A stretch of DNA of 8,825 nt from Planctomycetaceae bacterium (lineage in GTDB: Bacteria; Planctomycetota; Planctomycetia; Pirellulales; UBA1268). A program made the position numbers and the translations under genes. The notes below the pieces were generated by a model. That model was not told the origin of the DNA and searched no databases. It saw only the letters and a program-made list of their open reading frames with translations. The number at the start of each line of letters is the position of its first letter. The first letter of the stretch is position 1. The stretch covers positions 1-8,825 of the forward strand of contig CANHYS010000057.1 in assembly GCA_947464585.1 (NCBI GenBank), in the 5' to 3' direction. Below, in pieces: positions 1 to 8,113 of the stretch.

Positions 1-471
1 CTGGATGACAGGAACCGGCGGCGGGGCGGGCAGACTGCCCGCAGACAGCCGGGCCTGCTCGGCCCGGGCAACGACCGACTCCGGCGGAATCGACGCCGTC
101 GTGCTCATGGCGAGATCGACGACCCGTTCGTCGCGAATTTCCCATGGCCAGAGGTTTTCCGTGACGAAGTCGAGCGGAAAAATCTCGTACCAAGGGATCG
201 GGAACGGCTGCCGTACCGTCAGGGTTTCGTAGCCGTCCTTGACGAGCCGAATCTTCCGCGTGCCGTAATAGATGAAGTCGGTCGACACCGGCGTGGTGCC
301 GATCTGATAATCGTCGACATAGACGAGGGCCCCCGGCGGATTGCTGCGGATCGTCATTCTCCGCTGCACGCAGCCCCAGGACGGCACCAACGCCGCGAAC
401 GTCAGCAGGCAGCCGCACACACCGGCCGAAAGCCCGCCCGATGGTCGAATTCCGGCAGTTTTGGCATTCAT
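1..471 (-). CDS. PEGA-domain lipoprotein, 3' end cut by window edge
   Basis: The 157 codons visible read from ATG at 471 to the window edge without a stop, so the C-terminus is missing. Residues about 12-34 form a short hydrophobic stretch ending in PSWGC. This is a relaxed lipobox with Cys34 as the probable lipidation site, which suggests an envelope lipoprotein. Residues about 39-90 match a PEGA domain: an N-terminal strand MTIRSNPPGALVYVDD, then IGTTPVSTDF, YYGTRKIRLVKDGYET and a following WPWEIRDERVVDL segment. PEGA domains are small beta-rich modules found in surface or signalling proteins, and no enzymatic role is implied. The start is supported by AAGGA (minus strand, 481-485) nine bases upstream. 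The gene is divergent from the PP2C phosphatase. The domain call is firm; the biological role is unknown. Confidence 0.85.
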   Translation of the reverse strand, partial: MNAKTAGIRPSGGLSAGVCGCLLTFAALVPSWGCVQRRMTIRSNPPGALVYVDDYQIGTTPVSTDFIYYGTRKIRLVKDGYETLTVRQPFPIPWYEIFPLDFVTENLWPWEIRDERVVDLAMSTTASIPPESVVARAEQARLSAGSLPAPPPVPVIQ

Positions 472-603
472 GGAAAGGGGTCCTTGGCGACCGAGGCCCG
501 ACGGGCGGAAACCATAGATTTCCGGCCTGCCCGCCGCCAGACCAGCCGGGCCTTGCGTATCCTGCCCGACCAATCATGTCTCGCCCGGGCCGCGCCATCC
601 GGC

Positions 604-609
604 TAGAAT
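604..609 (+). promoter_or_regulatory. Possible -10 box for the phosphatase gene
   Basis: TAGAAT matches five of six bases of the sigma-70 -10 consensus and lies in a GC-rich divergent spacer. It would place a transcription start near 616, about 30 bases before the GTG start chosen for the phosphatase. No convincing -35 box is visible 16-18 bases upstream, so the call rests on the -10 hexamer and its position alone. Confidence 0.35.
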
Positions 610-647
610 CCGCTCTTTTCCGCCACCCGCCCGAGGCATGTCGACGC

Positions 648-2012
648 GTGGGAAAAGTCACGAGCCTGGTCTATTGCGACCGCACCGACATCGGTCGCCG
701 TCGCTCGAGCAACCAAGACGGCAGGTCCGTGCTGCCGGCAAACGCACAGCAGTTCCGCACGCGGGGCTGGCTGTTCATGGTGGCCGATGGCATGGGAGCC
801 CATGCAGCCGGCGAGCTTGCCAGCGCGATCGCGGCCGACCGCGTGCCGAAGATCTACGAACAACACTCCCAATATTCCCCGCCCCTCGCCCTGAGACTGA
901 GCCTGCAACGAGCCAACGGCGAGATCAACGCCAAGGGTGAGAGCGGGCACGAGTTCAAGGGCATGGGGACGACCTGCACCACGCTCGCGATCCTCCCACG
1001 TGGCGCGATCATTGGCCACATTGGCGACAGCCGCTGCTACCGGATCCGGGGCCGAACGATCGAACAGTTGTCGCGAGACCATTCCCTCGTCTGGGAATTG
1101 GAATCGGCCGGCGGCATGTCGCGAGAACAGGCTGCCGACGCCGCCCCGAAGAACATCATCACGCGTTCGATGGGACCGCATGCCCGCGTCGAGGTCGATC
1201 TGGAAGGACCGTTTCCGGTGACGTCAGGCGACGTATTTCTCCTCTGCAGCGACGGCCTCTCCGGCCAGATGTCGGACGAGGAGATTGGCCTGCTCGCTGC
1301 CGAGTTGGAACCGACGGAGGCCGTGCCGGCCCTGATTGGTCTGGCATTGGTGCGGGGCGCCCCCGACAACGTCACCGTGATCGTCGCGCGGGCCGGCGAC
1401 GAGGAGGCTTCGAAACCGACTCGCAAGGACGAGCCGTGGCCAATGACCGAGGAGGGCACGACGACCCAACGCAAGGCCACCCGCGCCTGGATCGCCTTGG
1501 GATTCGCCGCCGCATGCCTGCTGGCGGCCCTCATGTTCAACCCTTTCAGCATGCTCACCAGGGAGTTGTGCCGCGACTCGGAACTCATGAACGCGGTGTG
1601 CATGTTTGGCAGCATGGGCGCGCTGCTGGCGTTCGTCATTGCGATCCTGGTTGCCGTGCAGGGCTTCCTCGCGCCGGCCTCGTCGCGGGGGCGAACGCTC
1701 CACACCGGCGACTTCCTCGGCAAGGGCCCCTATCGCCGCTACGACTGCACCCCGACGGAGCAATTGGTGGAGGGCATCGCGACGAGTATCGAGCGCGCCG
1801 CCGAGGAATTGCACGCCACCGATCGCGACCGCACGGTTGCCATCGTGGCTCGAGTGAGGCAGCACGCCGCAGGTGGGGCCTTTCACGAGGCGACGGTCGC
1901 CGCGGCCGAGGCCATCGCCATTTTTTCACAGGCCGTCGAGGCGGCGCGGAGCAATGACACACGCATCACCCCAAAGCCCCCGGCCCACACCTCGCCTCAC
2001 GACCCAGCCTGA
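648..2012 (+). CDS. Membrane-anchored PP2C-family Ser/Thr protein phosphatase
   Basis: Predicted 454-residue protein phosphatase that removes phosphate from Ser/Thr using two divalent metals. The PP2C domain spans about residues 8-255. Motifs in order are TDIGRRRSSNQD (13-24), ADGMGAHAAGE (46-56, metal ligand Asp47), GMGTT (105-109), GHIGDSR (123-129), CSDGLS (200-205, Asp202) and GAPDNVTVIV (237-246, Asp240). All core metal-binding aspartates are present. Two hydrophobic helices follow (about 280-302 and 319-344), then a roughly 110-residue hydrophilic helical tail of unknown function. Both catalytic domain and tail are probably cytoplasmic. I chose GTG 648 because homology starts just after it, GAGG lies 11 bases upstream, and a possible -10 box sits at 604-609. 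In-frame ATGs at 576 and 441 would add Pro/Arg-rich sequence without family character, and the latter overlaps the PEGA gene. No kinase gene is in view. Confidence 0.88.
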   Translation: MGKVTSLVYCDRTDIGRRRSSNQDGRSVLPANAQQFRTRGWLFMVADGMGAHAAGELASAIAADRVPKIYEQHSQYSPPLALRLSLQRANGEINAKGESGHEFKGMGTTCTTLAILPRGAIIGHIGDSRCYRIRGRTIEQLSRDHSLVWELESAGGMSREQAADAAPKNIITRSMGPHARVEVDLEGPFPVTSGDVFLLCSDGLSGQMSDEEIGLLAAELEPTEAVPALIGLALVRGAPDNVTVIVARAGDEEASKPTRKDEPWPMTEEGTTTQRKATRAWIALGFAAACLLAALMFNPFSMLTRELCRDSELMNAVCMFGSMGALLAFVIAILVAVQGFLAPASSRGRTLHTGDFLGKGPYRRYDCTPTEQLVEGIATSIERAAEELHATDRDRTVAIVARVRQHAAGGAFHEATVAAAEAIAIFSQAVEAARSNDTRITPKPPAHTSPHDPA

Positions 2013-2035
2013 CCCCCTTCCTGCCAGAGCCCACC

Positions 2036-3220
2036 ATGAAGATCATCACCCGCTACGTGCTGAGTGAACTGCTGCAGGTCTTTCTCGTGGCGCTTTCCGC
2101 CCTCACGCTCTTCATGCTCGTCGTCGGCCTGGTCAAGGAGGCTCAGCAGCAGGGGCTCGGGATGATGCAGATTCTTGCGCTCATCCCCTACGTGCTGCCG
2201 GAGGCGATGCGATTCGCGGTGCCGGGGACGATGCTGTTCGCCGTGGCCAGCGTGTTCGGAAGGATGTCCGCCTCGAACGAGATCACCGCCCTCAAGGCGG
2301 CGGGCATCACGCCGATGGCAGTGATCTGGCCCGCGGCGGCGCTTGCCATCGTGGTCAGCCTCGTGTCGGTGTGGCTCAATGACATCGCGGTGTCGTGGGG
2401 CCGCGACGGCGTGCGTCGGGTGGTCATCAGCAGCGTCGAAGACATCATCTACGGCCGCCTGCGTCAGCAGCGTTCGTACAGCACGTCGCAACTCTCGATC
2501 AACGTGAAGGGCGTCGATGGCAGGCGGCTGATCCGCCCCACGCTCTCGTTCCAGCCGGGCGGGTCGAGCCCCCCAGTGACGGTGTCGGCGGCCGAGGCCT
2601 CGCTGCGTGCCGACGCGGCCGCCGGCACGCTGACCATCACCTGCCGCGATGGCACCGTCCATGTCGGTGACGTGAAGGCGGTGTTCCCCGACACGATCGA
2701 GCGGGTCGTGCCGCTCGACGCCGTCAGCCGAAAAGGCAGCACCTCGACGAGCCCTTCCGAGATTGCCATGGCCGAGTTCGCCAAGGCTCGCACCGACCAG
2801 ATCGCGAAGATCGATCAATTCGAGCAGGTGGCGGCGGGAAAGATCGCCATGGGGATCGTCACCGGCCACATGGAGCAGACGGTGCCCGCCTCCGTGGAGC
2901 CCGACCGCCAGCAGGCCACATGGGCGAAATCCCGGCTCACCAGGATCATCATGGAGCCCTGGCGTCGCTGGGCCAATGGGTTCAGCTGTCTGTGTTTTGT
3001 GCTGGTGGGTGCACCGATGGCCATCCGCATGCGGAATGCAGACTTCCTGACCAGCTTCTTCCTCTGCTTCCTGCCGATCCTGCTCGTGTACTACCCGGTA
3101 TTCATGCTGGGCGTCTCCCGCGTGAAGTCTGGTTCGCTTCCTGCGCCGGCTGTCTGGATGGGGAACGTGCTCGTCGCCCTCTGGGGACTGTGGCTCCTCC
3201 GCAGCGTCATCCGCCGGTAA
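2036..3220 (+). CDS. LptF/LptG-family (YjgP/YjgQ) LPS-export permease
   Basis: A 394-residue inner-membrane permease of the LptF/LptG family. Members pair with the LptB ATPase to extract lipopolysaccharide from the inner membrane and pass it to the LptC/LptA bridge. Six membrane segments are visible: about 12-33, 50-73, 95-116, 312-331, 337-359 and 371-390. A large periplasmic region lies between the third and fourth, as expected for the beta-jellyroll. Hallmarks are the coupling stretch [13 protein letters not shown] (80-92) after TM2 and GAPMAIR (325-331) in TM4. The N-terminus [13 protein letters not shown] is typical of the family. The gene starts 23 bp after the phosphatase stop with no strong ribosome-binding site. 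Only one permease gene is present here, so I cannot tell LptF from LptG; the partner would be elsewhere or the complex a homodimer. Confidence 0.88.
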   Translation: MKIITRYVLSELLQVFLVALSALTLFMLVVGLVKEAQQQGLGMMQILALIPYVLPEAMRFAVPGTMLFAVASVFGRMSASNEITALKAAGITPMAVIWPAAALAIVVSLVSVWLNDIAVSWGRDGVRRVVISSVEDIIYGRLRQQRSYSTSQLSINVKGVDGRRLIRPTLSFQPGGSSPPVTVSAAEASLRADAAAGTLTITCRDGTVHVGDVKAVFPDTIERVVPLDAVSRKGSTSTSPSEIAMAEFAKARTDQIAKIDQFEQVAAGKIAMGIVTGHMEQTVPASVEPDRQQATWAKSRLTRIIMEPWRRWANGFSCLCFVLVGAPMAIRMRNADFLTSFFLCFLPILLVYYPVFMLGVSRVKSGSLPAPAVWMGNVLVALWGLWLLRSVIRR

Positions 3221-3256
3221 CTTTTCGCTCTCCGTCGCTCTGATCACTCTGTTCAT

Positions 3257-3263
3257 GGAGGAG
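3257..3263 (+). promoter_or_regulatory. Ribosome-binding site that decides the TIM-barrel start
   Basis: GGAGGAG is a strong Shine-Dalgarno match six bases before ATG 3270. It overlaps an upstream in-frame ATG at 3255, which itself lacks a comparable site. This argues that translation starts at 3270 (protein beginning MPRPVTLF) and not at 3255. Confidence 0.75.
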
Positions 3264-3269
3264 TCCCCC

Positions 3270-4271
3270 ATGCCCCGTCCTGTCACCCTGTTCACCGGCC
3301 AGTGGGCCGACATGCCGCTGGAAGACCTGGCACGCAAGGCCCGTGAGTTTGGCTACGGCGGCCTCGAACTCGCCTGCTGGGGCGACCACTTCGACGTGAC
3401 GCGTGCCCTCGAAGAGAGCGGCTACTGCGCCGCCAAACGCGACACCCTCGAGCGGCATGACCTTTCCGTGTATGCCATCTCCAACCACCTCGTGGGCCAG
3501 GCCGTCTGCGACCGCATCGACGAACGGCACAAGTCGATCCTGCCGCCGCACGTCTGGGGCGACGGCAATCCGGCCGGCGTGAACAAACGGGCCGCCGAGG
3601 AGATGAAGCGCACCGCCCGCGCCGCCCAAAAGCTTGGTGTGTCGGTGGTCAACGGGTTCACCGGCTCGAGTATCTGGCATCTCATCTATTCCTTCCCGCC
3701 CGTGACCGAATCGATGCTCAGCGCCGGTTTCCAGGAGTTCGCCGATCGCTGGCACCCGATCCTCGACGTGTTCGCGGAGTGCGGCGTGCGGTTTGCGCTC
3801 GAGGTGCACCCGACGGAAATCGCGTTCGACACGATCACGGCCCAACGGGCGCTCGAGGCGATCGGCCGCCGCGAGGAGTTTGGGTTCAACTTCGATCCGA
3901 GCCACCTCCATTGGCAGGGCGTCGATTCGGTGGAGTTCATTCGCACCTTCCATGACCGCATCTATCACGTCCACGTGAAGGATGCCGTCACGCTGTTGAA
4001 CGGACGCAACGGCATCCTCGGCAGCCACCTCAACTTCGGCGACCCCCGCCGGGGCTGGGACTTCAGGTCGCCGGGCCGCGGCGGCGTGGACTTCGAAGAG
4101 ATCATCCGCGCCCTCAACCAGATCGGCTACGAGGGCCCGCTCTCGGTGGAGTGGGAGGATTGCGGCATGGACCGCGAACACGGCGCGGCCGAGGCCTGTG
4201 AGTTCGTTCAGCACCTCGACTTCGCGCCGAGTAAGCGGCAGTTCGACTCCGCGTTCGCCGAGGAGAGTTGA
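3270..4271 (+). CDS. Sugar phosphate isomerase/epimerase-like TIM-barrel protein
   Basis: A 333-residue protein of the AP-endonuclease-2 / xylose-isomerase-like TIM-barrel superfamily, which includes IolE- and tagatose-epimerase-type enzymes. No signal peptide is seen, so it is probably cytoplasmic. Expected metal ligands are all visible: Glu178 in FALEVHP, Asp209 and His212 in FDPSHLHW, His235 in YHVHVKD and Glu294 in LSVEWED. The N-terminal strand ([25 protein letters not shown]) and the [11 protein letters not shown] segment that follows fit the first barrel units. The substrate cannot be read from sequence; a sugar, polyol or derivative is the usual range. It lies 49 bp after the permease and 12 bp before the next gene, so co-transcription is likely. 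Annotation beyond the superfamily level would be guesswork. Confidence 0.88.
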   Translation: MPRPVTLFTGQWADMPLEDLARKAREFGYGGLELACWGDHFDVTRALEESGYCAAKRDTLERHDLSVYAISNHLVGQAVCDRIDERHKSILPPHVWGDGNPAGVNKRAAEEMKRTARAAQKLGVSVVNGFTGSSIWHLIYSFPPVTESMLSAGFQEFADRWHPILDVFAECGVRFALEVHPTEIAFDTITAQRALEAIGRREEFGFNFDPSHLHWQGVDSVEFIRTFHDRIYHVHVKDAVTLLNGRNGILGSHLNFGDPRRGWDFRSPGRGGVDFEEIIRALNQIGYEGPLSVEWEDCGMDREHGAAEACEFVQHLDFAPSKRQFDSAFAEES

Positions 4272-4283
4272 ATCACGGCCGAC

Positions 4284-5822
4284 ATGCTGACGCTGCAACG
4301 TTGCCGTGTCCTCACCCTGCTCCTGGCGGCTGCAGCGGTGCTGCTACCGTCATGGTCACGGGCCGGGGTCGCGGCCGAACCGGCGGCTGTGAAGACGGAG
4401 ACCCAACTCGACGAGGAGTGGATGGTCGTCGTGGCCGGCCTCGTGCGTCGAGCCGAGGCCGGCGGCCACGGTGACCTCGCCGCGTTCATTCGCGGCTGGC
4501 AGCTCCCCGACGAAGGCGAGCGTCAGTTCATCCTCACCATTCCGGCCGTGTCTCCCACGTCCACGCCACCCGACTGGCTCGACACACCGGCCGAACAGTC
4601 GATCTGGGAAGACTTTCTGGCAGCACGGCGGACCCGCGCTGCCGGCACGTTCGTCCTCGCGGTGGCCGCAGCCCAGTCGCAGACAACGCCGGCACGCCGC
4701 GCCGATCCAACCGCCGCCGAAAGGCCCGCGCTCGAACACCAGACAGCCGGGGCCATCCGGCTCCTCTATCGCGCCCTCCGTGACGATCCCGACCACGAGC
4801 GGGCGCGGGAGGCGGGCGGCTGGATGAAGCGGGATGGACATTGGGTGTGGCCGGAGACAGCGAGACGGCTCGACAAGGGTGAGGAGTATTCGCCCGAGTT
4901 CGGCTGGCTGCCACAGGGCCGACAGAAGCGCTACGCCGCCGGCGAACGCTACGCCCACGGACGCTGGACGAAGGCCGACGCAGCACGCCGTCCGATCACG
5001 GACCCCGGCGACATCGACAAGCAGGGCTGGAAGTTCGCCTCCGATCACTGGCAGATCACCACCACCGCCGAAGAGAAGGCTGCCGCGAGCCTGGCCGTGC
5101 AACTGGAGGAGGCCCATACCGTCTGGCTTCAGGTCTTTGGCGGATTTCAGTACGAGCCGACAGAGTGGGAGCAGCGACTGGAGGGCCGCGGACGGCCGAA
5201 GGCCCTCGATGCCTTCGGGGCCAAGCTTGCTGCCAACCGGCAGCAATACGTCGCAGCGCTCGAACCGCTCGAGCCGATGATCGCCCGCACGCAGGGCATC
5301 TACTGGACGCCCACACGCACGGCCTGGTTCTTCGAGGGCGAGGGGCAGGAACCGACGACGGTGCATCACGAGGCCGCGCACCAACTATTCGCCGAGAAGC
5401 GTCGCACGAGCCCGCTCGCAGGCGAGCGATGCGGCTTCTGGGCGATCGAGGCGGCTGCCTGCTACATGGAGAGCCTGGAGCCGACACCGTGGGGCTGGAC
5501 CGTGGGCGGCCGCGAGGCTGGGCGGGTTCCCGCAGCGCGTGAACGACTGCTCGACGACGGCTTTCATGTGCCGCTGGCTGAACTCACGGCGCTGGGCCGA
5601 CGCGGCTTCCAAGCCGACGACCGCCTGCCGCAAATCTACAGCGAAATCTCCGGCCTCGCCGACTTCTTCATGAACGGACAGCGGGCGCGGTATCGCGAGG
5701 CCTTCGTCGAATATCTCACCCGCATCTACACCGGCACCGTCGACGCCGACACGCTGTCCCGCCTCTGCCGGAAGAGCTACGCCGAACTGGACGACGAGTA
5801 TCGGCACCACATGGCAAGATGA
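4284..5822 (+). CDS. Secreted DUF1570-like putative zinc metallopeptidase
   Basis: A 512-residue protein with a clear signal peptide: a basic start, a hydrophobic core LTLLLAAAAVLLP at about 10-22, and likely cleavage after VAA near residue 31. The C-terminal half carries HHEAAHQLF, so HEAAH at 362-366 is a classic HExxH zinc motif. GFWAIEAAACYMES follows, and Glu389 is 23 residues after the second His, placed for a gluzincin-type third ligand. A helical segment IYSEISGLADFFMNG (451-465) follows. The centre (about 180-235) has two short aromatic units, GHWVWPETARR and GRWTKADAARR. The residue 249-290 segment resembles the entry to the DUF1570 domain as I recall it from planctomycetes. Proteolysis is inferred from the motif, and the substrate is unknown. 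The gene starts 12 bp after the TIM-barrel stop; the nearest AGGAG is 18 bases upstream, too far for a good ribosome-binding site. The signal peptide supports ATG 4284. Confidence 0.75.
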   Translation: MLTLQRCRVLTLLLAAAAVLLPSWSRAGVAAEPAAVKTETQLDEEWMVVVAGLVRRAEAGGHGDLAAFIRGWQLPDEGERQFILTIPAVSPTSTPPDWLDTPAEQSIWEDFLAARRTRAAGTFVLAVAAAQSQTTPARRADPTAAERPALEHQTAGAIRLLYRALRDDPDHERAREAGGWMKRDGHWVWPETARRLDKGEEYSPEFGWLPQGRQKRYAAGERYAHGRWTKADAARRPITDPGDIDKQGWKFASDHWQITTTAEEKAAASLAVQLEEAHTVWLQVFGGFQYEPTEWEQRLEGRGRPKALDAFGAKLAANRQQYVAALEPLEPMIARTQGIYWTPTRTAWFFEGEGQEPTTVHHEAAHQLFAEKRRTSPLAGERCGFWAIEAAACYMESLEPTPWGWTVGGREAGRVPAARERLLDDGFHVPLAELTALGRRGFQADDRLPQIYSEISGLADFFMNGQRARYREAFVEYLTRIYTGTVDADTLSRLCRKSYAELDDEYRHHMAR

Positions 5823-5830
5823 CCCCCGCG

Positions 5831-5860
5831 TTGACGGCGGTTCCCACGGGCTTTTACACT
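5831..5860 (+). promoter_or_regulatory. Probable sigma-70-type promoter for transketolase
   Basis: TTGACG (5831-5836, five of six consensus bases) and TACACT (5855-5860, four of six) are separated by 18 bases in the 79-bp gap before the transketolase gene. A start near 5867 would leave a leader of about 35 bases containing GGAG at 5887-5890, 11 bases before ATG 5902. The site suggests transketolase is transcribed at least partly independently of the upstream genes. Confidence 0.45.
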
Positions 5861-5901
5861 TCCCCCCAATTACCAACGAATCTTTTGGAGAAGACCGTCT
5901 C

Positions 5902-7998
5902 ATGGCCGCCCCCTCCGCCCCCGCCGCGCGCACGTCCCACGCCACCGACATTGATCGCCTCGCGATCGACACGATCCGCACTCTCTCGATGGACGCGGTC
6001 GAGGCCGCCAAGAGCGGCCATCCCGGCACGCCCATGGCGCTGGCACCAGTGGCCTACACCGTGTGGACCGATTTTCTGCGATACGACCCGGCCGATCCTC
6101 TCTGGCCCAACCGCGACCGGTTCGTACTCTCCTGCGGCCACGCGTCGATGCTGCTCTATTCGCTCATCCATCTGGCGGGCATCCGCCGGGCAGCAGCCCA
6201 TGCTGGTTCCGGGAGTGGTTCCGCCGACGAGCCGGCCGTGTCGCTCGAATCGATCAAGAAGTTCCGCCAATTGGACAGCGTCTGCGCGGGCCATCCCGAG
6301 CACCACATGACCTCCGGCATCGAGACAACCACCGGCCCGCTCGGACAGGGCTGCGGCAACTCCGTCGGCATGGCGATGGCGTCACGCTGGCTGGCCGCCC
6401 ACTACAACACGCCCGGCCACGTGGTCTTCGACTACGACACCTACGTGCTCTGCAGCGACGGCGACCTGATGGAGGGCGTGGCCTCGGAAGCCGCCTCCAT
6501 TGCCGGCCACCTCGGCCTCGCGAATCTCTGCTGGATCTACGATGACAACTCGATCACGATCGAGGGAGAGACCCATCTCGCCTTCAGCGAGAACGTCGCG
6601 AAGAAGTTCGAGGGAATGGGCTGGCGGGTCGAACACGTGGCCGACGCCAACGATACGGCAGCCCTCAAGCAGGCGCTGCAGGGTTTCAAGAGTGAGCAGC
6701 ACAAGCCGACGCTCGTGATCGTGAAGAGCGTGATCGGCTACGGTGCGCCGAAGAAGGCGGGGTCGCACGAGTCGCACGGTGCGCCCCTGGGCGCGGACGA
6801 GATCAAGGGGGCCAAGGCGGCCTATGGCTGGCCGGCCGACGCCCAGTTCCTCGTGCCGCCGGAGGTGCCGGAGCGATTCGCCAGAACGATGGGCGACCGC
6901 GGCCACAAGGCACACGAGGCATGGCGGAAGACGGTGGTCGAACAGTCCAAGGCGCACGCCGCGGTGGCGGCAGATCTGGCGGCCTTCCTCGCCGGCAAGC
7001 TGCCCGCGGGCTGGGAATCGGCCATCCCCTGCTTCCCCGCCGACGCCAAGGGGCTCGCCAGCCGCGTGTCGAGCGGCAAGGTGATCCAGGCGCTCAGCGG
7101 CGTCATCCCATGGTTCCTCGGCGGCTCGGCCGACCTGGCACCTTCGACGATGACGCTCGTGCCTGGGGCCGGCGACTTTGGTCACGGCTCCTTCTCAGGC
7201 CGCAACTTCCACTTCGGCATTCGCGAACATGGCATGGCCTCGGCCTGCAATGGCATGGCGCTCTCCGGCCTGCGACCCTACTGCGCCACCTTCTTTGTCT
7301 TCCTTGACTACCTCAAGCCGGCCCTGCGTCTCTCCGCGATAGGCAACCTGGGTGTGATCTACGTGCTCACGCACGACTCCATCGGCCTGGGCGAGGATGG
7401 CCCGACACACCAGCCGATCGAGCAACTCGCCAACGCCCGTGCCGTGCCTGGCCTGAGCGTATTCCGACCGGCTGACGCCAATGAGGTGGCGGAGACCTAC
7501 CGTGAGGTCATCAGGCAGGCCGACCGTCCCGCGGTGATCGTGCTCTCCCGGCAAAACCTCCCTACGCTCGATCGCGCCGCCTATGGCTCGGCCGCGGGCG
7601 TCGCCAAGGGTGCCTATGTGCTGAAGGACGCCGCCGACGGCAAGCCGCAGTGCATCTTGATCGGCACCGGCAGCGAGGTGCAGCTCTGCCTCGAGGCCGC
7701 CGAGAAGCTGGCCGCCGAGGGCGTGCACGCACGCGTGGTGAGCATGCCGAGTTGGGATCACTTCGAGGCGCAGGACGAGGCCTACCGGGAGAGCGTGCTG
7801 CCCAAGGCTGTCACTGCACGGGTCGCCTGCGAGGCGGCCTGCGGCTTTGGGTGGGATCGCTGGATCGGCCCACGGGGCCGGTTCGTCGGCATGACGAGTT
7901 TCGGTGCATCGGGCCCTGCCCCGGCGCTCTACAAGCACTTCGGTATCACAGCCGAGGCGATCGCCGCCGCCGCGAAGCAGTCGATCGCGGCCCACTAA
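5902..7998 (+). CDS. tkt: Transketolase
   Basis: A complete 698-residue transketolase. This cytoplasmic, thiamine-diphosphate-dependent enzyme moves two-carbon ketol units between sugar phosphates in the non-oxidative pentose phosphate pathway. The cofactor domain shows SGHPG (His40), SCGHAS (His80), GHPE (His131), GPLGQG (145-150) and the TPP/metal motif from SDGDLMEG (185-192) to DDNSITIEG (214-222). SHGAPLG carries His291. The pyrimidine domain shows GGSADLAPS (407-415), FGIREHGMA with catalytic Glu442, and THDSIGLGEDGPTHQP with His491, Asp499 and His503. Arg549 in SRQNLP and Arg388 fit the phosphate-binding positions known from yeast transketolase. It is about 35 residues longer than the E. 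coli enzyme, partly through a Gly/Ser/Ala-rich insert near 96-112. It follows the metallopeptidase by 79 bp and has a candidate promoter of its own. Confidence 0.97.
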   Translation: MAAPSAPAARTSHATDIDRLAIDTIRTLSMDAVEAAKSGHPGTPMALAPVAYTVWTDFLRYDPADPLWPNRDRFVLSCGHASMLLYSLIHLAGIRRAAAHAGSGSGSADEPAVSLESIKKFRQLDSVCAGHPEHHMTSGIETTTGPLGQGCGNSVGMAMASRWLAAHYNTPGHVVFDYDTYVLCSDGDLMEGVASEAASIAGHLGLANLCWIYDDNSITIEGETHLAFSENVAKKFEGMGWRVEHVADANDTAALKQALQGFKSEQHKPTLVIVKSVIGYGAPKKAGSHESHGAPLGADEIKGAKAAYGWPADAQFLVPPEVPERFARTMGDRGHKAHEAWRKTVVEQSKAHAAVAADLAAFLAGKLPAGWESAIPCFPADAKGLASRVSSGKVIQALSGVIPWFLGGSADLAPSTMTLVPGAGDFGHGSFSGRNFHFGIREHGMASACNGMALSGLRPYCATFFVFLDYLKPALRLSAIGNLGVIYVLTHDSIGLGEDGPTHQPIEQLANARAVPGLSVFRPADANEVAETYREVIRQADRPAVIVLSRQNLPTLDRAAYGSAAGVAKGAYVLKDAADGKPQCILIGTGSEVQLCLEAAEKLAAEGVHARVVSMPSWDHFEAQDEAYRESVLPKAVTARVACEAACGFGWDRWIGPRGRFVGMTSFGASGPAPALYKHFGITAEAIAAAAKQSIAAH

Positions 7999-8073
7999 AA
8001 CAGATCCGCATGAGCATCCCTCTGCTGCATCCGTGAGGGGCTGCCCACGCCCCGAGAGCCGGCGTTGGCGGCA

Positions 8074-8097
8074 AGCGAAGGCAGGATGCCGAGAGCG
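8074..8097. repeat. Internal direct repeat, copy 1
   Basis: This 24-base unit, AGCGAAG followed by GCAGGATGCC and GAGAGCG, recurs 40 bases downstream with one added G and small changes. Its centre GGCA-GGA-TGCC (8080-8090) can form a 4-bp hairpin with a GGA loop. It lies inside the larger palindromic element. Confidence 0.65.
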
Positions 8098-8113
8098 CAG
8101 CCGCCATCGAGTG

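Noticed and set aside
511..516. Possible -10 box (TATGGT on the minus strand) for the PEGA gene
   Set aside because: It matches only four of six bases with no -35 box at a suitable distance, which is too weak to annotate.
441..647. N-terminal extension of the phosphatase from ATG 441 or ATG 576
   Set aside because: The extra residues are Pro/Arg-rich without family similarity, the longer form overlaps the divergent PEGA gene, and a possible -10 box lies downstream of both ATGs. I kept GTG 648, though ATG 576 is not strictly excluded.
1997..3337. 446-codon open frame on the minus strand, antisense to the permease gene
   Set aside because: It is Arg/His/Asp/Glu-rich with no domain or hydrophobic pattern and lies opposite a clear LptF/LptG gene. 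Long antisense frames are expected in GC-rich coding DNA.
3207..4298. 363-codon minus-strand open frame opposite the TIM-barrel gene
   Set aside because: It has no recognisable motif, and the plus strand carries all the metal ligands of a known superfamily, so this is a shadow frame.
4356..5384. 342-codon minus-strand open frame opposite the metallopeptidase gene
   Set aside because: Its composition is typical of an antisense shadow, and the plus strand has a signal peptide and HEAAH motif.
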